In this document: positions 6,656 through 9,339 of the stretch, piece by piece | How the letters are laid out: each line of letters opens with the position of its first letter | How positions within the stretch are numbered: the stretch's first letter is position 1 | Assembly (NCBI GenBank): GCA_964370855.1 | Contig: CAYJMF010000151.1 | Coordinates: 1-9,339, forward strand | Source: JAKLKS01 sp964370855 | GTDB taxonomy: Bacteria; Planctomycetota; JAJSAM01; JAKLKS01 | Reading direction: 5' to 3' | Length of the DNA: 9,339 nt | Program-made: the position numbers and the translations under genes | Notes under the pieces: model-generated | Told to the model about the DNA's origin: nothing | Seen by the model: only the letters and a program-made list of their open reading frames with translations | The model's database searches: none

Positions 6656-6855
6656 CGGCGGATTCGAGACGCCCTCCGGCGCCGCGGGGGAATCCCCGGG
6701 ATCGGGGCTCTGGATCATGGGGGACGGCGTTCACCGTTCGTGCCTTGAACCACCGGAACTCCGCCAGGGTGCCCGCCGTCCCCTCTTCCCCAATGCCCCG
6801 ATTCCAGGAGTCCCCCCGCGGAGCCAAAGTGCGTCATCTCCTCCCCTTCCTCCTT
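6656..6855. other. Spacer between two inverted repeat modules, no gene seen
   Basis: About 200 bases between the facing ends of the two repeat modules. Open frames here run through the hairpins and show no recognisable protein, so I call none. Some short palindromes are present (for example around ATCCCCGGGAT near 6690). I recognise no RNA gene. Confidence 0.4.
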
Positions 6856-7014
6856 CCTCACCTGCGGTCCCGGCAGAAGAAGAGGCGCCCCCTCCGTTCG
6901 GGGGNNNNNNNNNNACCCCCCTGGGGGCCGGGCAAAATTTCGGGGCCCCCCCTCTGTGGGGGGGGGCTTTTTTTTGTGCGGGGACCCGCGCGCCGGTAGG
7001 CGCGCATCGCCCCG
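6856..7014 (-). repeat. REP-like palindrome plus hairpin module, copy 2 (interrupted by gap)
   Basis: Read on the minus strand, this repeats copy 1. The exact 34-base block is at 7014-6981. After a disturbed stretch and the N gap come the loop GAACGG, a diverged second stem arm (about 6893-6866) and a tail GCAGGTGAGG (6865-6856). The block starts 36 bases after the EF-G-like stop codon, so it would form the 3' end of that transcript. Sequence between 6915 and 6980 is low-complexity and probably unreliable. Confidence 0.65.
6905..6914. other. Scaffold gap (10 Ns)
   Basis: Ten unknown bases of probably arbitrary length. The left side ends in half a hairpin (loop plus one arm), and the right side begins with C/G homopolymers. 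The break lies where copy 2 of the repeat module should have its other stem arm, so the join and distance should not be trusted. Confidence 0.95.
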
Positions 7015-7049
7015 TGTCACCTCCTCGTCCGCTCCCGCTCCCCGTACAA

Positions 7050-9095
7050 CTACTCCTCGTCCTCCACCCCGACCTTCGCCGACTTCGCGATGATGGCCTC
7101 GGCGATTGAGTGGGGCACCACGTCGTAGTGGTCGTGGGCCATGGAGTAGGAGCCCTCCCCGCCGGTGATGGAGCGCAGTTCCGTGGAGTAGTTGGGGATC
7201 TCCGCCAGGGGGACGAGGGCCTCGATCATCTGGAGCTGGCCCCGCGTGTCCATCCCCTGGATGCGGCCGCGCCTCTTGTTGAGATCCCCCGTGATGTCCC
7301 CCATGAACCGGGTGGGGATGACGATCTCCAGGCGCATGACGGGCTCGAGGAGGACGGGCTTCGCCTTGAGGAAGGCGTCCCGGAACCCCCTCTGGCCGGC
7401 CAGCTTGAAGGCCGCCTCGGAGGAGTCCACGGGGTGGTCCTTCCCGTCGTAGAGCTCCAGCGCCACGTCCACCACCGGGTAGCCCGCGAGGAACCCCCCG
7501 TCCAGGGCCTGGCGCGCCCCCTTCTCCACGGCGGGGATGAACTGCCGGGGCACGGTCCCCCCCACCACGGAGTCCACGAACTCGAAGCCGGCGCCCCGCT
7601 CCTTCCCCCAGAGGCGGACGTAGACCTCGGCGAACTGCCCCCGGCCCCCGGTCTGCTTCTTGTGCCTGTGGTGCCCCTCGGACTTCCCGAGCGCCGTCTC
7701 CCGGTAGGGGATGCGCGGGGTGTGGGTGGCGACGTCGATGTGGAAGCGGCGCTTGAGGCGGCCGAGGACGACCTGGAGATGGAGGCCGCTCATGCCCGAG
7801 GCGACGCGCTCCTTCGTCTCGCGGTGGACCTCGACGCGGAAGGTCGGGTCCTCCTCCATGAGCTTGGCCAGCGCGGGGCCGAGCTTCTGCTCGTCGTTGC
7901 CGCTCCGGGCCTCGAGGGCGAGGGAGACCATGGAGTCGGGCCAGGCGGTGGGCGCGTAGCGGACGGGCCGCGAGGGGTCGCAGACGGTGTCCCCGATGAT
8001 GAGCCCCTCCTGCTTGGTGACGACCAGGACCTCCCCCGCCGCGGCCTCCTTCACGGGGGTCTCGTCCTTCCCCTGGGGCAGGAAGCCGTGGGCGAGCTTC
8101 TCCAGGGAGCCGGTGCGCGGGACCAGGACCTCCATCCCCTCGCGGTAGGTGCCCGAGAGGATCCGCAGGAAGGACTGCCGGCCCACGAAGGGGTCGATGG
8201 CGGTCTTCCACACGACGGCGCAGAAGGGGGCCGTGGAGCGCAGCGTCACCTCGGCGGTGCCCTCGGCGTCCCTCAGGGGATGGTGCAGCTCCCCGTCGGC
8301 GCCGGGGAGCTCGGCGTCGGCGAAGTCGAGGATCTCCTCCACGCCGATCCCCTTCTCCGGGGCCGCGAAGAGCACGGGCACGATGTTCCCGGAGCCGATG
8401 GCGTGGCCGAGGGCGGTGCGGAGCTCGGCGTCGCCGGGGGCCTGGCCGTCGAGGTACTTCATCATCAGCTGCTCGTCCTCCTCCACGACCTTGTCCACCA
8501 GGGCGCGCCGGGCCTCGGCCTCGTCCCCCTCGACGTTCTCGTGCTTCGGGACGTGGGGGAGGGCGAGGACGGAGACGACCTCCTTCACGGCGGGACCGCG
8601 GCCGACGGGGAGGTTGACGGGGAGGACGGCGTCGCCGAAGACCTCCTGGAGCTCCCGCACGAGGCCGGGGAGGTCGAGGTTCTCGGCGTCGATCCTCGTG
8701 ACGACGATGACGCGGGCCTTGCCCGCGAGGGTGGCGGCGTCCCACATGCGGCGGGTGTTGACGGAGACTCCCCGGGAGGCGTTCACGCAGAGGAGGACCG
8801 ACTCCACGGCGGGGAGGGCCGAGAGGGCGGCCCCGATGAAGTCGGGGTACCCGGGGGTGTCGACGACGTAGTGCCGCTTCCCCTTCCACTCCAGCCGCCC
8901 CACGGCGGCGTCGACGCTGTGCCTCGACTCCTGCTCGTCCTGGTCGTAGTCGAGGGTCGTCGTCCCCTCGGCGATGGTCCCCTGCCGCTTGACGGCCCCG
9001 GCCCTGAAGAGCATGGCCTCGGCGAGGGTGGTCTTGCAGGAGTCCCCGTGCCCGACGAGGGCCAGGGTGCGGATGTCGGCGCTGGACAGGGCCAT
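7050..9095 (-). CDS. EF-G-like translational GTPase paralogue with degenerate G motifs
   Basis: 681 residues, full EF-G length, with all five EF-G-type domains recognisable: G domain about 8-265, domain II about 285-380, domain III about 385-460, domain IV about 465-590 (QTGGRGQF at 481-488, DSSEAAFKLA at 557-566) and domain V to the end (PTRFMGDITGDLNKRRG at 594-610). The canonical factor promotes ribosomal translocation with GTP. Here the P-loop reads GHGDSCKT (15-22), with Cys20 in place of the near-invariant Gly. G3 is DTPGYPDF (79-86), with Tyr where EF-G has its catalytic His, as in EF-G-like paralogues. G4 is TRID (133-136) instead of NKxD, and the G5 region is FAAPEKG. It is therefore probably an EF-G2-type paralogue, not the main FusA. 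ATG at 9095 follows GGAGGAA about ten bases upstream. No rps or tuf genes are adjacent. Confidence 0.9.
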   Translation of the reverse strand: MALSSADIRTLALVGHGDSCKTTLAEAMLFRAGAVKRQGTIAEGTTTLDYDQDEQESRHSVDAAVGRLEWKGKRHYVVDTPGYPDFIGAALSALPAVESVLLCVNASRGVSVNTRRMWDAATLAGKARVIVVTRIDAENLDLPGLVRELQEVFGDAVLPVNLPVGRGPAVKEVVSVLALPHVPKHENVEGDEAEARRALVDKVVEEDEQLMMKYLDGQAPGDAELRTALGHAIGSGNIVPVLFAAPEKGIGVEEILDFADAELPGADGELHHPLRDAEGTAEVTLRSTAPFCAVVWKTAIDPFVGRQSFLRILSGTYREGMEVLVPRTGSLEKLAHGFLPQGKDETPVKEAAAGEVLVVTKQEGLIIGDTVCDPSRPVRYAPTAWPDSMVSLALEARSGNDEQKLGPALAKLMEEDPTFRVEVHRETKERVASGMSGLHLQVVLGRLKRRFHIDVATHTPRIPYRETALGKSEGHHRHKKQTGGRGQFAEVYVRLWGKERGAGFEFVDSVVGGTVPRQFIPAVEKGARQALDGGFLAGYPVVDVALELYDGKDHPVDSSEAAFKLAGQRGFRDAFLKAKPVLLEPVMRLEIVIPTRFMGDITGDLNKRRGRIQGMDTRGQLQMIEALVPLAEIPNYSTELRSITGGEGSYSMAHDHYDVVPHSIAEAIIAKSAKVGVEDEE

Positions 9096-9239
9096 GGGGC
9101 GGATTCCTCCGGGATGGCGGTCGATGGCGGCGGACGGGCCCCCCGGCGGAGGCCCCCCGACGGCGGGATCATCGTAGGTCGGGGGAGGCGGGGAGGGGAT
9201 GGCATTTCCCCGGAGAGGGGGTGACGGGGGGGGCCCCCT
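9096..9239. other. Upstream region of the EF-G-like gene
   Basis: Apart from the ribosome-binding purines near 9103-9109, I find no -35/-10 pair with acceptable spacing on the minus strand. A TACGAT on the minus strand near 9170 is an isolated -10-like word. The region is G-rich on the plus strand and contains no gene I can support. Confidence 0.4.
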
Positions 9240-9261
9240 GCGATGCGCGCCTGCGGCGGGC

Positions 9262-9264
<3 letters not shown>
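9240..9264 (+). repeat. Diverged third copy of the REP-like palindrome
   Basis: This starts with 13 bases identical to copy 1 (GCGATGCGCGCCT) and continues GCGGCGGGCGGG against ACCGGCGCGCGGG. The palindrome is imperfect. In copy 1 the long hairpin begins at the end of this block; here the sequence turns into poly-G at the same point. Confidence 0.5.

Positions 9265-9339
<75 letters not shown>

Noticed and set aside
6465..6827. Minus-strand open frame of 120 codons between the two repeat modules and pilT
   Set aside because: It reads straight through the perfect 26-bp hairpin and half of the REP-like block, has Arg/Pro/Gly-rich sequence and resembles no family.
6947..6976. Apparent intrinsic terminator on the plus strand: C-run/G-run stem followed by nine Ts
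   Set aside because: No plus-strand gene precedes it, and the stretch matches a distorted image of the repeat-module hairpin next to the N gap, so the homopolymers are probably read errors.

Overview
This is a high-GC (about 70% by eye) bacterial fragment, probably the end of a draft or metagenome scaffold: it holds a run of 10 Ns at 6905-6914 and finishes in about 78 bases of near-pure G. All six supported genes lie on the minus strand, so the window reads biologically from right to left. No phylum can be proven from it. The EF-G paralogue, with DTPGYPDF in its GTPase domain, and the long pilins recall Planctomycetota or related high-GC groups; that is a lean from memory of the families.

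Layout in the direction of transcription. (1) 9339-9096: a poly-G contig end, a REP-like palindrome and the upstream region of the next gene. (2) 9095-7050: a full-length EF-G-like translational GTPase whose nucleotide-binding motifs are degenerate. (3) 7049-6333: about 700 bases without a convincing gene. It carries two opposed copies of a repeat module, a REP-like palindrome joined to a long hairpin; the scaffold gap falls inside one copy. (4) 6332-2142: the type IV pilus motor genes pilT (retraction ATPase), pilB (extension ATPase) and pilC (inner-membrane platform), spaced 61-68 bases apart and probably one operon. (5) 2141-1821: a perfect 37-bp inverted repeat just after pilC, then a sigma70-like promoter candidate. 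(6) 1820-260: two tandem, paralogous 258-residue type IV prepilins, tightly coupled. (7) 259-1: two hairpins after the last pilin, then pyrimidine-rich sequence with no gene.

Together the pilus genes give the engine and the candidate fibre subunits of a type IVa-like pilus. PilB and PilT would power assembly and disassembly through PilC, and the pilins would be cut and N-methylated by a prepilin peptidase encoded elsewhere. The hairpin and the separate promoter suggest that the abundant pilins are expressed independently of the low-copy motor. PilM/N/O/P/Q, PilD and two-component regulators are not in the window.

The most unusual signals are the long, near-perfect hairpins in three intergenic regions, the repeat module that coincides with both assembly breaks (the N gap and the poly-G end), and the altered GTPase motifs of the EF-G paralogue. 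I see no clear new defence or mobile system.
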